Shown here: positions 1-7,687 of the stretch, in pieces
How positions within the stretch are numbered: position 1 is the first letter of the stretch
Layout: each line of letters opens with the position of its first letter
Assembly (NCBI RefSeq): GCF_040675465.1
Contig: NZ_JBFAPA010000001.1
Location: 1,402,604-1,466,603 of the forward strand
DNA from: Kibdelosporangium sp040675465
Lineage (GTDB): Bacteria; Actinomycetota; Actinomycetes; Mycobacteriales; Pseudonocardiaceae
Reading direction: 5' to 3'
DNA length: 64,000 bases
Translations under genes and position numbers: made by a program
The notes under the pieces: generated by a model
Database searches by the model: none
What the model was told of the DNA's origin: nothing
What the model saw: only the letters and a program-made list of their open reading frames with translations

Positions 1-370
1 CCTCCGGTTGGGCATCTATGGCCTGACTTTCAAGGCCAACACGGACGACCTCCGCGACTCACCGGCCCTGGCCGTAGCGGCCATGTTGCGCCAAGCCGGC
101 GCGGAGCTGGTCGCCTACGACCCAGCCGTCAGCGCGGACACGCTCCGCCCGGAGCTGTCGGCGGTCACCGTGGTGGACGACCCTTACCTTGTGGGCAAGG
201 AAGTCGACGGCCTGGTGATCCTCACCGAGTGGCCGGAGTTCCGCACTCTCGACTGGGGCCGCCTGGCCGGTGCGGTCCGTGCCCCGATCGTCGTCGACAC
301 CCGCAACCTGCTGGACAAGGACGTGCTGCGCCGAGCCGGGTTCGCCTGGACCGGCCTCGGCAAGAACTGA
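1..370 (+). CDS. ugd: UDP-glucose/GDP-mannose 6-dehydrogenase, C-terminal part (5' truncated by window edge)
   Basis: The frame is open from the first base, so this is the last 122 or so codons of a gene that begins outside the window. The segment GLTFKANTDDLRDSPAL is the conserved start of the C-terminal substrate-binding domain of NAD-dependent UDP-sugar dehydrogenases, which oxidise a UDP-hexose to the uronic acid used for exopolysaccharide or cell-wall glycans. The NAD-binding domain and the catalytic Cys are out of view. Its neighbours are a GT2 glycosyltransferase, a polysaccharide deacetylase and an acyltransferase, which fits a surface-glycan locus. UDP-glucose is the commonest substrate, but the related UDP-ManNAc and GDP-mannose enzymes cannot be excluded from this domain alone. 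Confidence 0.88.
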   Translation, partial: LRLGIYGLTFKANTDDLRDSPALAVAAMLRQAGAELVAYDPAVSADTLRPELSAVTVVDDPYLVGKEVDGLVILTEWPEFRTLDWGRLAGAVRAPIVVDTRNLLDKDVLRRAGFAWTGLGKN

Positions 371-377
371 CCCATCC

Positions 378-412
378 AAAGCCGCGACCTCTTTGCGTGA
401 GGTCGCGGCTTT
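378..412. terminator. Bidirectional terminator between convergent genes
   Basis: A perfect 13-bp inverted repeat (378-390 and 400-412) with a 9-nt loop carries A-rich and T-rich outer edges (AAAGCC and GGCTTT). It lies 8 bases after the dehydrogenase stop and just before the stop of the convergent acyltransferase, so it can end both transcripts. Confidence 0.85.
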
Positions 413-430
413 TGCATGGGTTCGTATGGC

Positions 431-1438
431 TCAGCGGAACTTGCGGACGATCGACCGCAGCTGCGGCGCGATCGGTGAGGACTTGGCCGCGGTGATGGCT
501 TTGCGGCTCGCCTTGCGCATCGTCGTGCGGAAGGTGCCCGCGGTGACCGCGCCGATGCACACCGTCGAAGCCCCGGTCATCGCGCGTCGTTTGTAGTCGT
601 CCTCGCCCCGGCCGAGGTCGATGCGGGTGAGACCCAGCTCCGGCGCGGCCATGACCACCTCGCGCAGCAGGATCCAGCCCGGCGACAACGGCCCGAACTT
701 CTTGTCATAGACCGGGAACCACCAGTGCAGCACGCCACCGGAGCGGATCCCGAAGTGCGCGGCGAGCAGGTGCGGACCGGCGTACACAGTGGACAGAGCG
801 CCCAGGTCCGACGCGAGCAGCCGGTGCAGCAACGCCCGCTGGGCGGGATCGGCGAAGTGGTCGCGGGCACCGGTCGACGCGTACTGGTCCCGTTTCAGCT
901 CGATGACCCGGTCCAGCTCGGCTGGATCGCTCGACTCCGCAACGAAAGCAACCTCGCCCAGATCGCGCCCGGCCTTGTTGGCCAGCCGCCGCGCCTCGCT
1001 CATCTTGTCCTTGCCGCTCTTCGCCGCGCGGCTCAGGTACCCGTCGAGGCCACCGGTGACATCCATGTACGGCGAAGGCCGCCGCTCCTCGACCCACGGT
1101 TCGAGGTCCGGATACCCGTCGAGCAGATGGTCGAACGTGAACGACTTGACGCCCGCCGCGGTCAGCAATGCCTGGGGAGAGAAACGAACACCCGGCTGGA
1201 GCAACGGCCCCTGGAAGTCGGCGCCCGGCGACCCGGCGGGGATCGCCGACGCCCCAATGACATGCAAAGGCAGGACGAACCCATCGCCCCACAACACGCT
1301 CACCGGCCGCCCGGCATCAACCGCCGCGACATAGCGCGGATCGAAGTATGGACTGTCCCAAGTGGACGCTCGCAGCTCCTGCCACTCGGCCAGGGCGTCA
1401 GCCGACAGCTTGGCGAAGGGGACCAGCTGAAGGCTCAT
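431..1438 (-). CDS. GNAT-fold acyltransferase, BioF2/CelD-like (FemAB-related)
   Basis: A protein of 335 aa. The central and C-terminal half (AAKSGKDKMSEARRL, then IELKRDQYASTGARDHF, HWWFPVYDKKFGPLSPG and IDLGRGEDDYKRRAMT) matches the acetyltransferase_6 pattern found in CelD/BcsL-like proteins of exopolysaccharide loci. Such proteins are thought to acylate a sugar or lipid-linked glycan. It is the third gene of a minus-strand operon: its ATG overlaps the stop of the upstream glycosyltransferase by 4 bp (ATGA), so translation is probably coupled. No signal peptide or membrane span is visible, which points to a cytoplasmic, membrane-proximal enzyme. The acyl donor and acceptor cannot be read from the sequence. 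Confidence 0.75.
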   Translation of the reverse strand: MSLQLVPFAKLSADALAEWQELRASTWDSPYFDPRYVAAVDAGRPVSVLWGDGFVLPLHVIGASAIPAGSPGADFQGPLLQPGVRFSPQALLTAAGVKSFTFDHLLDGYPDLEPWVEERRPSPYMDVTGGLDGYLSRAAKSGKDKMSEARRLANKAGRDLGEVAFVAESSDPAELDRVIELKRDQYASTGARDHFADPAQRALLHRLLASDLGALSTVYAGPHLLAAHFGIRSGGVLHWWFPVYDKKFGPLSPGWILLREVVMAAPELGLTRIDLGRGEDDYKRRAMTGASTVCIGAVTAGTFRTTMRKASRKAITAAKSSPIAPQLRSIVRKFR

Positions 1439-2340
1439 TGCGGCAACACCTTGAGCCGGCTGGACGGCCGCACCAACGCTTTGAGGGCGGCCTTCGCGGT
1501 CGCCCGTCCGGCGGCCGCGCGGATGGCCTCACCCACGACCACGGCTGGGAAGTAGCCGAGCCACGCCAGCAACCCGTTGTGCCGCCGGACAACGCGAGTC
1601 CGGTTGACGGTGAGCAGCGCCCACAGCATGGGGTTCGTGCCGGACTCGCCGCCGTCGTGCTCGACGACAGCGCTGGGTACGTACCAGGTCAGGAACCCGC
1701 GTTTTCCGGCGCGGAGGGCGAAATCCGTCTCCTCGCCGTAGAGCAGGAACGTCTCATCCCATGGCCCCAACGCCTTGCAGGCCGCCGACGAGATCATCAG
1801 CACGCCACCAGTCGCCCACGAGGCCGGCCCGGCGATGTCGTACCGCTCGGGCGACATGATGAGTTCACCCAGTGTTCCCCATCGACCGGCCCGGTTCCCG
1901 CCGATCAACGCCTCGGCCCACGCCCGGGTCGCGGTCGGCGGCCTGCGCAACGAAGGTTGCAAGCTACCGTCGGCGTTTTCCAGGCGTGGCGCGGCGATTC
2001 CCACGTTCGGGCGGGAGAACGCCTGAGCCATCGTGGCGACCGCGCCGGGGCGGACCCGGGCGTCGGGGTTCATCACCAGCACCGCGTCGAACGAGCCCAG
2101 CGACGCGATGCCCGCGTTCAGTCCCGCCGCATAGCCCGCGTTGCGGCCCAGTTGCACGATGCGCAGCGGCAAACCGGTGGCGTTCTTGGCGATCTCGCAC
2201 GTGTCGTCACGAGAGTTGTTGTCCACCACCACAACCTCGGTGAGGTCAACGCCGGAAGTCCCCACTTGCAAGGAGGCGAGGCAGGAGCTGAGCGTGTCCG
2301 CACTGTTGTACGTCACGATCACGACGGCGACTCGGGTCAC
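1435..2340 (-). CDS. GT2 family glycosyltransferase
   Basis: A GT-A fold inverting glycosyltransferase of about 301 aa. It shows the N-terminal nucleotide-binding strand VAVVIVTYNSADTL, the VVVDNNSRDDT loop, a DXD-like VMNPDARV and the C-terminal ETDFALRAGKRG motif that contributes the catalytic base in rhamnosyl-type GT2 enzymes. I place the start at GTG 2340, because GAGGTGGG lies just upstream and the stop of the deacetylase is at 2348-2350. An ATG at 2364 would add 8 residues inside the upstream gene. It sits between a deacetylase and an acyltransferase in an operon for assembly and decoration of a surface glycan. Donor and acceptor are unknown. Confidence 0.85.
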   Translation of the reverse strand: MTRVAVVIVTYNSADTLSSCLASLQVGTSGVDLTEVVVVDNNSRDDTCEIAKNATGLPLRIVQLGRNAGYAAGLNAGIASLGSFDAVLVMNPDARVRPGAVATMAQAFSRPNVGIAAPRLENADGSLQPSLRRPPTATRAWAEALIGGNRAGRWGTLGELIMSPERYDIAGPASWATGGVLMISSAACKALGPWDETFLLYGEETDFALRAGKRGFLTWYVPSAVVEHDGGESGTNPMLWALLTVNRTRVVRRHNGLLAWLGYFPAVVVGEAIRAAAGRATAKAALKALVRPSSRLKVLPQ

Positions 2341-2347
2341 GCCCACC

Positions 2348-3025
2348 TCATCGTGCCGCGCCACGGGTGCGTTTCACCAGCCCCGCGGCCAGCCGGCGCG
2401 CCTGACGGCGGAGCCCGGGCTGTCCGGCCAGCACATCCGCGGTCCACTGCGGATCGATGTCGTGCCGCAGGCTGGTCCGGGCCTGCAACCAGGTCTGCTC
2501 GTTGGCCGGGCCACCGTCACTCGTATAGACGACTGACGCACCCGCACTGCGCAACCGGGCGAGGACCATCCGGTCGTACGACCCGAACGGCACCGCCACC
2601 CGGGACACCGGCGCGCCGATCACCGACGACAGAACCCGGGGCGCCTCAATCATTTCCTCGACGGCCTGGGCGCGGTCGATGCGCCGCCAGTCCCGGTGCG
2701 ACCAGCCATGCGAGCCGATCCGCATACCGGCGTCCTTGAGTTTCCGCACATCGGAACCGGTGAGCCGGCCGGGCGCGCCGAGCAGTCCGGCCAGGACGAA
2801 GAACTCCGCCTCCAGCCCGCGGGACTGCAGCCGCGGCAACGCGATCTCGATGTCGGAGGAGTTGCCGTCGTCGAAGGTGATCCGGACGTCGTCGCGGCCC
2901 ACGGCGGCGTCGAGCACCTGCTCGAACTGCTCGACCGAAACCCAGGTCTGGTCTTCACCGGGGTCCAGGTCACGGGGCGGTTCTCCGATGCCGTGCACTG
3001 TCAGGTTGATGACCCTTGCTGGCAT
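2348..3025 (-). CDS. Polysaccharide deacetylase (NodB homology, CE4)
   Basis: A protein of 225 aa with the two metal-binding CE4 motifs: TFDDG (residues 50-54, catalytic base Asp and metal Asp) and SHGWSH (105-110, metal His pair). CE4 enzymes remove N- or O-acetyl groups from polysaccharides. There is no signal peptide, so the substrate is probably a cytoplasmic nucleotide- or lipid-linked sugar intermediate rather than mature wall polymer. It is the first gene of the operon leading into the GT2 and acyltransferase genes. The start at ATG 3025 is preceded by AGAAGGG. It is divergent from the chitinase across a 190-bp region containing a DasR-like site. Confidence 0.87.
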   Translation of the reverse strand: MPARVINLTVHGIGEPPRDLDPGEDQTWVSVEQFEQVLDAAVGRDDVRITFDDGNSSDIEIALPRLQSRGLEAEFFVLAGLLGAPGRLTGSDVRKLKDAGMRIGSHGWSHRDWRRIDRAQAVEEMIEAPRVLSSVIGAPVSRVAVPFGSYDRMVLARLRSAGASVVYTSDGGPANEQTWLQARTSLRHDIDPQWTADVLAGQPGLRRQARRLAAGLVKRTRGAAR

Positions 3026-3101
3026 CAGCTGCCCTTCTCGCGGCGGATTCTCTACTCAGGTATCGGCGGCGATCTTCCGGCATTACCTCTTGACAGGGCG
3101 T

Positions 3102-3117
3102 ATTGGTCTAGTCCACC
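3102..3117. promoter_or_regulatory. DasR-like dre operator
   Basis: ATTGGTCTAGTCCACC closely resembles the palindromic dre consensus bound by the GntR-type regulator DasR of Streptomyces (ACTGGTCTAGACCACT). DasR represses chitinase and N-acetylglucosamine genes. The site lies about 100 bp upstream of a chitinase, and a TTGACA hexamer is at 3090-3095. It could also affect the divergent deacetylase operon. Confidence 0.6.
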
Positions 3118-3215
3118 TTGTTCTTGCTGAAGGTAATCAGCTACCTCCGGTCCGACACCGCCGCCTAGGACGCCGGGAGGTGCGCTCCGCAACCCTGCAT
3201 GCTGGAGGACCACAA

Positions 3216-4154
3216 ATGAAGATCATGCGGCGGATTCTCGTCGCCGTGGCGGTCGCGTCCGCGACCGTCGGGCTGGCGCCCGCGGCTCAGGCCGCGGTGA
3301 ATCCCGTGCTCGCGGCTCCCTACCTCTACCAGTGGAGCAACCCACCGAACCCGGTCAGCGTGATGAACGCGACCGGCATCAAGTCGTTCACGCTGGCGTT
3401 TGTGCTGTCCAACGGCAACTGCAACCCGGCCTGGGACGGCAACCGCTCGCTGACCGGCTCGGACATCACCCGGGTGAACCAGATCCGGGCGGCAGGCGGG
3501 GACGCGATCCCGTCGATCGGCGGCTGGTCGGGCAACAAACTGGGCTCCACCTGCTCGAACTCCACCGCGCTCGCGGCGGCCTACCAGAAGGTGATCAACG
3601 CCGGTAAGTTCACCGCGATCGACCTGGACATCGAGAACACCGACGAGTTCCAGAACGCGACCGTGCAGGACCGGATCCTCGGCGCGGTGAAGATCATCAA
3701 GCAGAACAACCCGGGCGTCCGCGTGGTCATCACCATCGGCACCACCACCTCCGGCCCGGACAGCTGGGGCAACCGGATCATCGAGCGGGCCAAGGCGATC
3801 GGCGCCCCGGTCGACGTGTGGGCGGTCATGCCGTTCGACTTCAGCAGCGGCGGCGACATGGTCGGCAAGACCAAGTCGGCGGTCACCGGCCTGAAGAACA
3901 AGGTCAAGTCGGTCTACGGCCTGTCCGACGACGCGGCCTTCCGCAGGTCCGGCCTGTCCTCGATGAACGGCCACACCGACAACTCCGGTGAGGTCGTCAC
4001 CGTGGCCAACTTCAAGTCCATCGTGAGCTGGGCGAACAGCGTGCACCTCGCCCGCGTGTCGTTCTGGGCCCTCAACCGCGACTGCAACAACTGCGCGGGC
4101 ATCAGCCAGGGTCTGTACGACTTCACCAAGGCCAACGCGGCCTTCACCGGCTGA
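3216..4154 (+). CDS. Secreted GH18 family chitinase-like hydrolase
   Basis: A protein of 312 aa. Residues 1-27 form a Sec signal peptide (MKIMRR, hydrophobic core, then AQA-A). The mature part is a single GH18 TIM barrel with the catalytic DxDxE motif in IDLDIEN: D136, D138 and acid/base E140. SIGGWSG (100-106) is the conserved GH18 SxGG strand, and DVWAVMPFDF supplies a substrate-site strand. It has no chitin-binding or FnIII module, so it is a compact enzyme. The start at ATG 3216 is set by GGAGG at 3204-3208 and by the signal peptide. The upstream dre-like site suggests induction by N-acetylglucosamine or chitin breakdown products. Confidence 0.88.
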   Translation: MKIMRRILVAVAVASATVGLAPAAQAAVNPVLAAPYLYQWSNPPNPVSVMNATGIKSFTLAFVLSNGNCNPAWDGNRSLTGSDITRVNQIRAAGGDAIPSIGGWSGNKLGSTCSNSTALAAAYQKVINAGKFTAIDLDIENTDEFQNATVQDRILGAVKIIKQNNPGVRVVITIGTTTSGPDSWGNRIIERAKAIGAPVDVWAVMPFDFSSGGDMVGKTKSAVTGLKNKVKSVYGLSDDAAFRRSGLSSMNGHTDNSGEVVTVANFKSIVSWANSVHLARVSFWALNRDCNNCAGISQGLYDFTKANAAFTG

Positions 4155-4167
4155 GTCCGGGACAGCG

Positions 4168-5115
4168 TCACCGCCCTCGCGAGTGGGTCTCCTCCCGCTC
4201 GCGAGGGCTTTCCGGTTCCCCGGCATCCTCGGCTTTCCCGGCGGCCTGCGGCTCGGCTGACGGCTTGAGGTGCTGCGACTTGGACAGCAGCACGATCCCG
4301 GCGGCCGCGAGCAGGAAGCAGGCGGCCTCGCTGAAGGTCGCCAGGGTCGAGGTCTTGGCGCCCTCGCCGAGCGCCACATAGCCGATCCCGATCGCCACCA
4401 CCGGGTCCACCAGGGTCAGCGCGGCCACCACCACGTTCGGCGGGCCGCTGGCGTGCGCCTGCTGGATGAACCAGACCGCGACCGGGATGGACAGGATGGC
4501 GCCGATCAGGGATCCGGTGGGGAAGTCGGTCAGGTTGCCGCGCTCGACGGCCAGCGCCGCGAGCCGGACCACCACCGACGCGAACCCGAACACCACACCG
4601 CCGCCGGCCGCGAACGCGAGGCACCGGACCAGCCCATGGCCGACGCTGCCGATCAGGCCGAGCACCATCAGCAGCAGCCCGACGATCACCGCGATCAGCA
4701 CCGCGGTGGCGTCCGAGACGCTCGTCACCTGGGCGTTCGTCGCGGCCAGCGAGGTGAACCCGCCGACCCCCAGGACGACCGCGACCAGCGAGAGCAAGGT
4801 GCCGATGGTCAGCTTGGTGCGTTCCCGGCGGGCGGTGGCCACCGTGGTCACCGCGATCGCCAGCACACCGATCGGCTGAATCACCGTCACCGGCGCGAAC
4901 GCGAGCGCGCCGAAGTGCAGAACGCTGCCGACAATGACCGCCGACTGTCCCATTAACCAGCGGGGGTTGCGCAGGAGGTCCAGCAGCGCGGCGAGCCGGA
5001 CCAGCTTGCCGTTCTGTTTGTCCCGGACCGCGGAGTTCTGCCACAACGCCCCCAGGCCGTTGAGCGTCGCCCCGGCGAGAGCCAGGACGAACGCCAGCCA
5101 TAGCAGAGTGCCCAC
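4168..5115 (-). CDS. DMT-superfamily (EamA/NIPA-like) membrane transporter
   Basis: A protein of 315 aa with about nine hydrophobic segments, beginning at the N-terminus (LLWLAFVLALAGATLNGLGAL). The repeated PVTVIQPIGVLAIAV and LTLVDPVVAIGIGYVALGEGA segments correspond to the duplicated EamA-type signature. The C-terminal 45 residues are charged and probably cytoplasmic. The family covers metabolite exporters and NIPA-like magnesium transporters, and the substrate cannot be assigned. It is transcribed alone, convergent to the chitinase and divergent from the HTH/Clp-N pair. Confidence 0.75.
   Translation of the reverse strand: MGTLLWLAFVLALAGATLNGLGALWQNSAVRDKQNGKLVRLAALLDLLRNPRWLMGQSAVIVGSVLHFGALAFAPVTVIQPIGVLAIAVTTVATARRERTKLTIGTLLSLVAVVLGVGGFTSLAATNAQVTSVSDATAVLIAVIVGLLLMVLGLIGSVGHGLVRCLAFAAGGGVVFGFASVVVRLAALAVERGNLTDFPTGSLIGAILSIPVAVWFIQQAHASGPPNVVVAALTLVDPVVAIGIGYVALGEGAKTSTLATFSEAACFLLAAAGIVLLSKSQHLKPSAEPQAAGKAEDAGEPESPREREETHSRGR
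4173..4208. terminator. Intrinsic terminator after the chitinase
   Basis: The arms GCCCTCGCGAG (4173-4183) and CTCGCGAGGGC (4198-4208) are perfectly complementary and are followed by TTTCC. The hairpin starts 18 bases after the chitinase stop and overlaps the last codons of the convergent transporter gene. Confidence 0.75.
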
Positions 5116-5211
5116 AAAACCAGCCTATTGGGCGGATCGAGATCGCACCGGGTAACTGACATGGCTGCTAGGTCACAAAGAGGTGTATTCGTCCTGCCAG
5201 AACGAGGGACA

Positions 5212-5229
5212 TGTCAACCGGGGTTGACA
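5212..5229. promoter_or_regulatory. Palindromic operator 1 (TGTCAACC-GG-GGTTGACA)
   Basis: An 18-bp perfect palindrome 30 bp upstream of the HTH gene. Its right arm contains TTGACA, which could serve as a -35 hexamer. A second palindrome with the same half-sites starts 27 bp downstream. Confidence 0.65.
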
Positions 5230-5238
5230 GTAGTCCAC

Positions 5239-5256
5239 TGTCAACCTAAGTTGACA
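5239..5256. promoter_or_regulatory. Palindromic operator 2 (TGTCAAC-CTAA-GTTGACA)
   Basis: A second palindrome with the same TGTCAAC/GTTGACA half-sites as 5212-5229. It ends 2 bases before the ATG of the HTH gene. Two equal sites this close to the start codon suggest cooperative repression, probably by the adjacent HTH protein itself. Confidence 0.65.
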
Positions 5257-5258
5257 CC

Positions 5259-5468
5259 ATGAGTGAGGCGACCAAGCTGGCGGACGCCGCCGGCGACAAG
5301 GACCCCAAGGTGGGCCTGCGCGCGGTCGCGGCGCTGCGCAAGCTGCTGGAGTGGCTGGAGGCCGTCCAGGTCCGCAACGCGCGGGCCAACGGGTGGTCCT
5401 GGCAGGACATCGCGGCCGAGCTGGGCGTCAGCCGCCAGGCCGTGCACAAGAAGTACGGGAGGGGCTGA
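5259..5468 (+). CDS. Small helix-turn-helix DNA-binding protein
   Basis: A protein of 69 aa, essentially one three-helix domain whose C-terminal half is a clear HTH (WSWQDIAAELGVSRQAVHKK). It has no ligand-binding domain. The protein is acidic to neutral at the N-terminus and basic at the end. Two identical palindromes cover its promoter and start region, which suggests autoregulation. The stop overlaps the ATG of the Clp-N gene by one base (TGATG), so both proteins are made from one message. HTH proteins of this kind are often found next to Clp-N-only proteins in actinobacteria. The signal it answers is unknown. Confidence 0.8.
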   Translation: MSEATKLADAAGDKDPKVGLRAVAALRKLLEWLEAVQVRNARANGWSWQDIAAELGVSRQAVHKKYGRG

Positions 5469-6019
5469 TGTTCGAGAGGTTCAGCGGGACCGCGAGGCAG
5501 GTCGTGGTGACCGCCCAACGGACCGCACACGAGACCGGCGCGTCCGCAATAGACGGCCCCGAGCTGCTGGTGGCGTTGCTACGGGTGGAGGACACCACCA
5601 AGGATCGGCTGCTGGCGGGGCATGAGCTGTCCGCGGACGACCTGGTCGAAGAGTTCCGCCGGGTCCGCCGCAGAGGCGGGATCACCGACGCCGACGCAGC
5701 CGCCCTGAGCACCTTCGGCGTGGACGTCGACAAGGTGATCCGCAGCGTCGAGGAGTCGCTGGGCGAGCACGCAACAGCAGACCCAGAGCCCAGAAGGCAT
5801 TTCTTCGAACCCAAAACCCGCGTGCCCTTCACCACCGAAGCGAAACGCACCCTCGAGCAATGCCTCCGAGAAGCCCTCCGCCGAAAACACAAGGAAATAG
5901 GGACGGAGCACCTCCTCTTGGCCCTGCTGTCCCGCAACTCCCTGGCCGCCGAAGCCCTCACCGCCCGCGGCATCACCTACGAAGCCATATCCGCCCAACT
6001 CCCCACCCCACCCCCATAA
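5468..6019 (+). CDS. Clp N-terminal-domain-only protein (ClpC adaptor-like)
   Basis: A protein of 183 aa with two Clp-N repeats: residues about 1-60 (MFERFSGTARQVVVTAQ ... DGPELLVALLR) and about 110-175 (FTTEAKRTLEQCLREAL ... IGTEHLLLALLS). In ClpC/ClpA these repeats bind substrates and adaptors. Here the AAA+ modules are absent, so the protein cannot unfold proteins by itself. It may modulate ClpC or sequester a ClpC ligand. It is co-transcribed with the HTH gene. The start at ATG 5468 is supported by the 1-base overlap and by the MFERFS motif typical of ClpC N-termini. Confidence 0.83.
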   Translation: MFERFSGTARQVVVTAQRTAHETGASAIDGPELLVALLRVEDTTKDRLLAGHELSADDLVEEFRRVRRRGGITDADAAALSTFGVDVDKVIRSVEESLGEHATADPEPRRHFFEPKTRVPFTTEAKRTLEQCLREALRRKHKEIGTEHLLLALLSRNSLAAEALTARGITYEAISAQLPTPPP

Positions 6020-6325
6020 CCCAACTCCACCCACCCTCACCCCTCCCCACACCCACCCCGGCGACACCGCGCCTCAGCCCGCCCCGCCACCTAGCCCGCC
6101 AGCACCGCCACTCCGCCCGCCGTCACTGCTACCCAGCCGCCCAGTCCACGCCTTCCCCCGTCGCAATCTGACCGCCCCAGGCTCTCCCCAAGCAATGACA
6201 ATCCCACCCAGCACCTCGACGCCCATCCCAGCACGTCGGCCAACCAGGCCCTTTCTCGGCAAACCACCCTCGGCGCCTCCCGTCTGGTCCTGGCCAGTCG
6301 AAGTCGCGACCTGACCGGTGAAAGT

Positions 6326-6362
6326 CGTGAACGCGTCGACCTGGGCAGCCGACGCGTTCACG
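6326..6362. repeat. 13-bp perfect inverted repeat
   Basis: CGTGAACGCGTCG (6326-6338) pairs with CGACGCGTTCACG (6350-6362) across an 11-nt loop. There is no T tract, so this may be an I-shaped actinobacterial terminator for the Clp-N transcript or a protein-binding palindrome. Confidence 0.55.
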
Positions 6363-6645
6363 TTCTGGCAGGTCCCGCAGTCTTGTCATTCCCCACCCCC
6401 GACCCGTAACAGCAGCGCTGGCGGTGCAGCCAACGGCCGGGGGTGGGGCTTCCAGGCCACGGTCGAATTGGCGGTCGCGTCGGTGCGTTGCGGGTGCCAC
6501 TCGGCCCCGCCTCCCCCGGAGGCTGGGTCGTCATGGAACGCCGGTCTGTGGCGCTGGAGACGCTGATGCTGGCTCCAGCTGGACCTCGCTGTGCCTCTAA
6601 GTCGGCTACCGAACTTGGTCCAGCTTGAATCCAGCGACCGCACGC

Positions 6646-6838
6646 GGTCGGTCACCTACCCACAGCGGCACCACCACCGGCCCACACGGTCGGTCGCCCA
6701 CCCACAGCGGCACCACCACCGGCCCACACGGTCGGTCGCCCACCCACAGCGGCACCACCGGCCCACACGGTCGGTCACGCATATACAGCGGCACCACCGG
6801 CGGCCCACATGGTCGGTCGCCCACTACTACAGCGGCAC
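6646..6838. repeat. Tandem repeat, 39-42 bp unit, about 4.6 copies
   Basis: Units begin with GGTCGGTC at 6646, 6688, 6730, 6769 and 6811, spacings of 42, 42, 39 and 42. Each contains ACAGCGGCACCACC followed by CGGCCCACA. The spacing is always a multiple of three, and the minus-strand reading gives a repeat like VGDRPCGPVVVPLW. However, no start, ribosome binding site or extended frame supports a gene. Confidence 0.85.
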
Positions 6839-7329
6839 TGCTCCTGCCGGTACGTACGCGGTACCCAGCCCCGCCTCGTCTGTGCGGTGCACCACGTGCC
6901 CTCGCTTGGCCCAGCCGCCCGTCTCGTTCGAGTTGCCGCCTCGCCTCCGGCTCCGGCGACCGATCGTCCTGACTGGGACCGGCACCGGGCCCGATGTCTC
7001 GATTGGAGCTGGCGATCAGCGGTCCCTGTCTGTGCGCCGGGCTTGCGTCCGTGTCCGGTCCAAACCTTCCCTTGGAGTCCTGGTGTGAGCCTGAATCGCG
7101 ATGATGACCAGCGTCGTGTGGGTGACGCGGGGCCGGAGCGTCGCCCGGTTGGGCGTCAGGTTCATATTCGGGCGGGATCGAGCTGCGGGGCGAGGCCGGC
7201 TGCCGCCAGGGCCTGTGAACAGCCGAAACCCTCGGAAAACCTGCGCACGCTGCTGCGGCGTCTCCTGATCAGGTAGTTCCTCCCCACCATTCGGGGGTAG
7301 TCAGCGTGCGGTCGGACGCTGTACAAACA

Positions 7330-7538
7330 GTGCGCCGGATGGCGTAACGTATTCGACCGCTCGGTCGACGTCACAACCATCCGGCGCACATGCCGTGCCC
7401 TGCGGGTTCCATCACACCCGCGGGACACACTGGCCGCTCGTCCTGCGTGGGGTCGGCACAGCCCCTCGTTGTGCCGACCAGGCGTTGCAGCCAGTTGGGG
7501 TGAGCCCCGGCGCCGCGGGGGCATCGCGACGCCGGGGC
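7330..7538. other. Cluster of nested hairpins, candidate structured RNA
   Basis: Perfect complementary arms occur at 7330-7342/7377-7389 (13 bp, enclosing CGACCG-CT-CGGTCG at 7354-7367), 7452-7460/7470-7478 (9 bp) and 7504-7512/7530-7538 (9 bp). The cluster lies downstream of the minus-strand secreted-protein gene, so it could be a structured 3' UTR, a terminator array or an independent RNA. No known RNA family was recognised. Confidence 0.4.
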
Positions 7539-7687
7539 CGGGTCCCGACCTGACCGGGCGCGGTCGGCAGGTCGGGTAGCTCATGGGCGAGCGTGTGCTC
7601 GTGTGGGGGAGCCCCGGTGATCCCAAAAGGTGTGGGCGTGCGGAACGTGCTCAGGGCAGAGATATGCCCATGAACTGAGGTACTGCG

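Larger units (their letters stand above)
6020..7687. other. Gene-poor convergent region with repeats and hairpins
   Basis: I see no credible gene in these 1,668 bases between the convergent Clp-N and secreted-protein genes. The frames that stay open have no recognisable domain, no plausible ribosome binding site, and Pro/Arg-rich low-complexity translations. The region does hold a perfect 13-bp inverted repeat (6326-6338/6350-6362), a 39-42-bp tandem array (6646-6838) and a run of strong nested hairpins (7330-7538). The first 100 bases are strongly C-rich on the plus strand. Confidence 0.6.

Noticed and set aside
2679..3215. Upstream extension of the chitinase reading frame
   Set aside because: The frame is open back to 2679, but the extension is antisense to the deacetylase gene, and the signal peptide and GGAGG fix the start at 3216.
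3165..4379. Long minus-strand frame over the chitinase (404 codons)
   Set aside because: It is antisense to a well-supported gene, with Arg/Val/Asp-rich shadow composition typical of high-GC DNA and no domain.
6646..6838. CRISPR array
   Set aside because: Units are contiguous tandem copies with no unique spacers, and there are no cas genes in the window.
7162..7626. 154-codon minus-strand frame in the gene-poor region
   Set aside because: No ribosome binding site, domain or typical third-position GC pattern; it runs through the strong hairpins.
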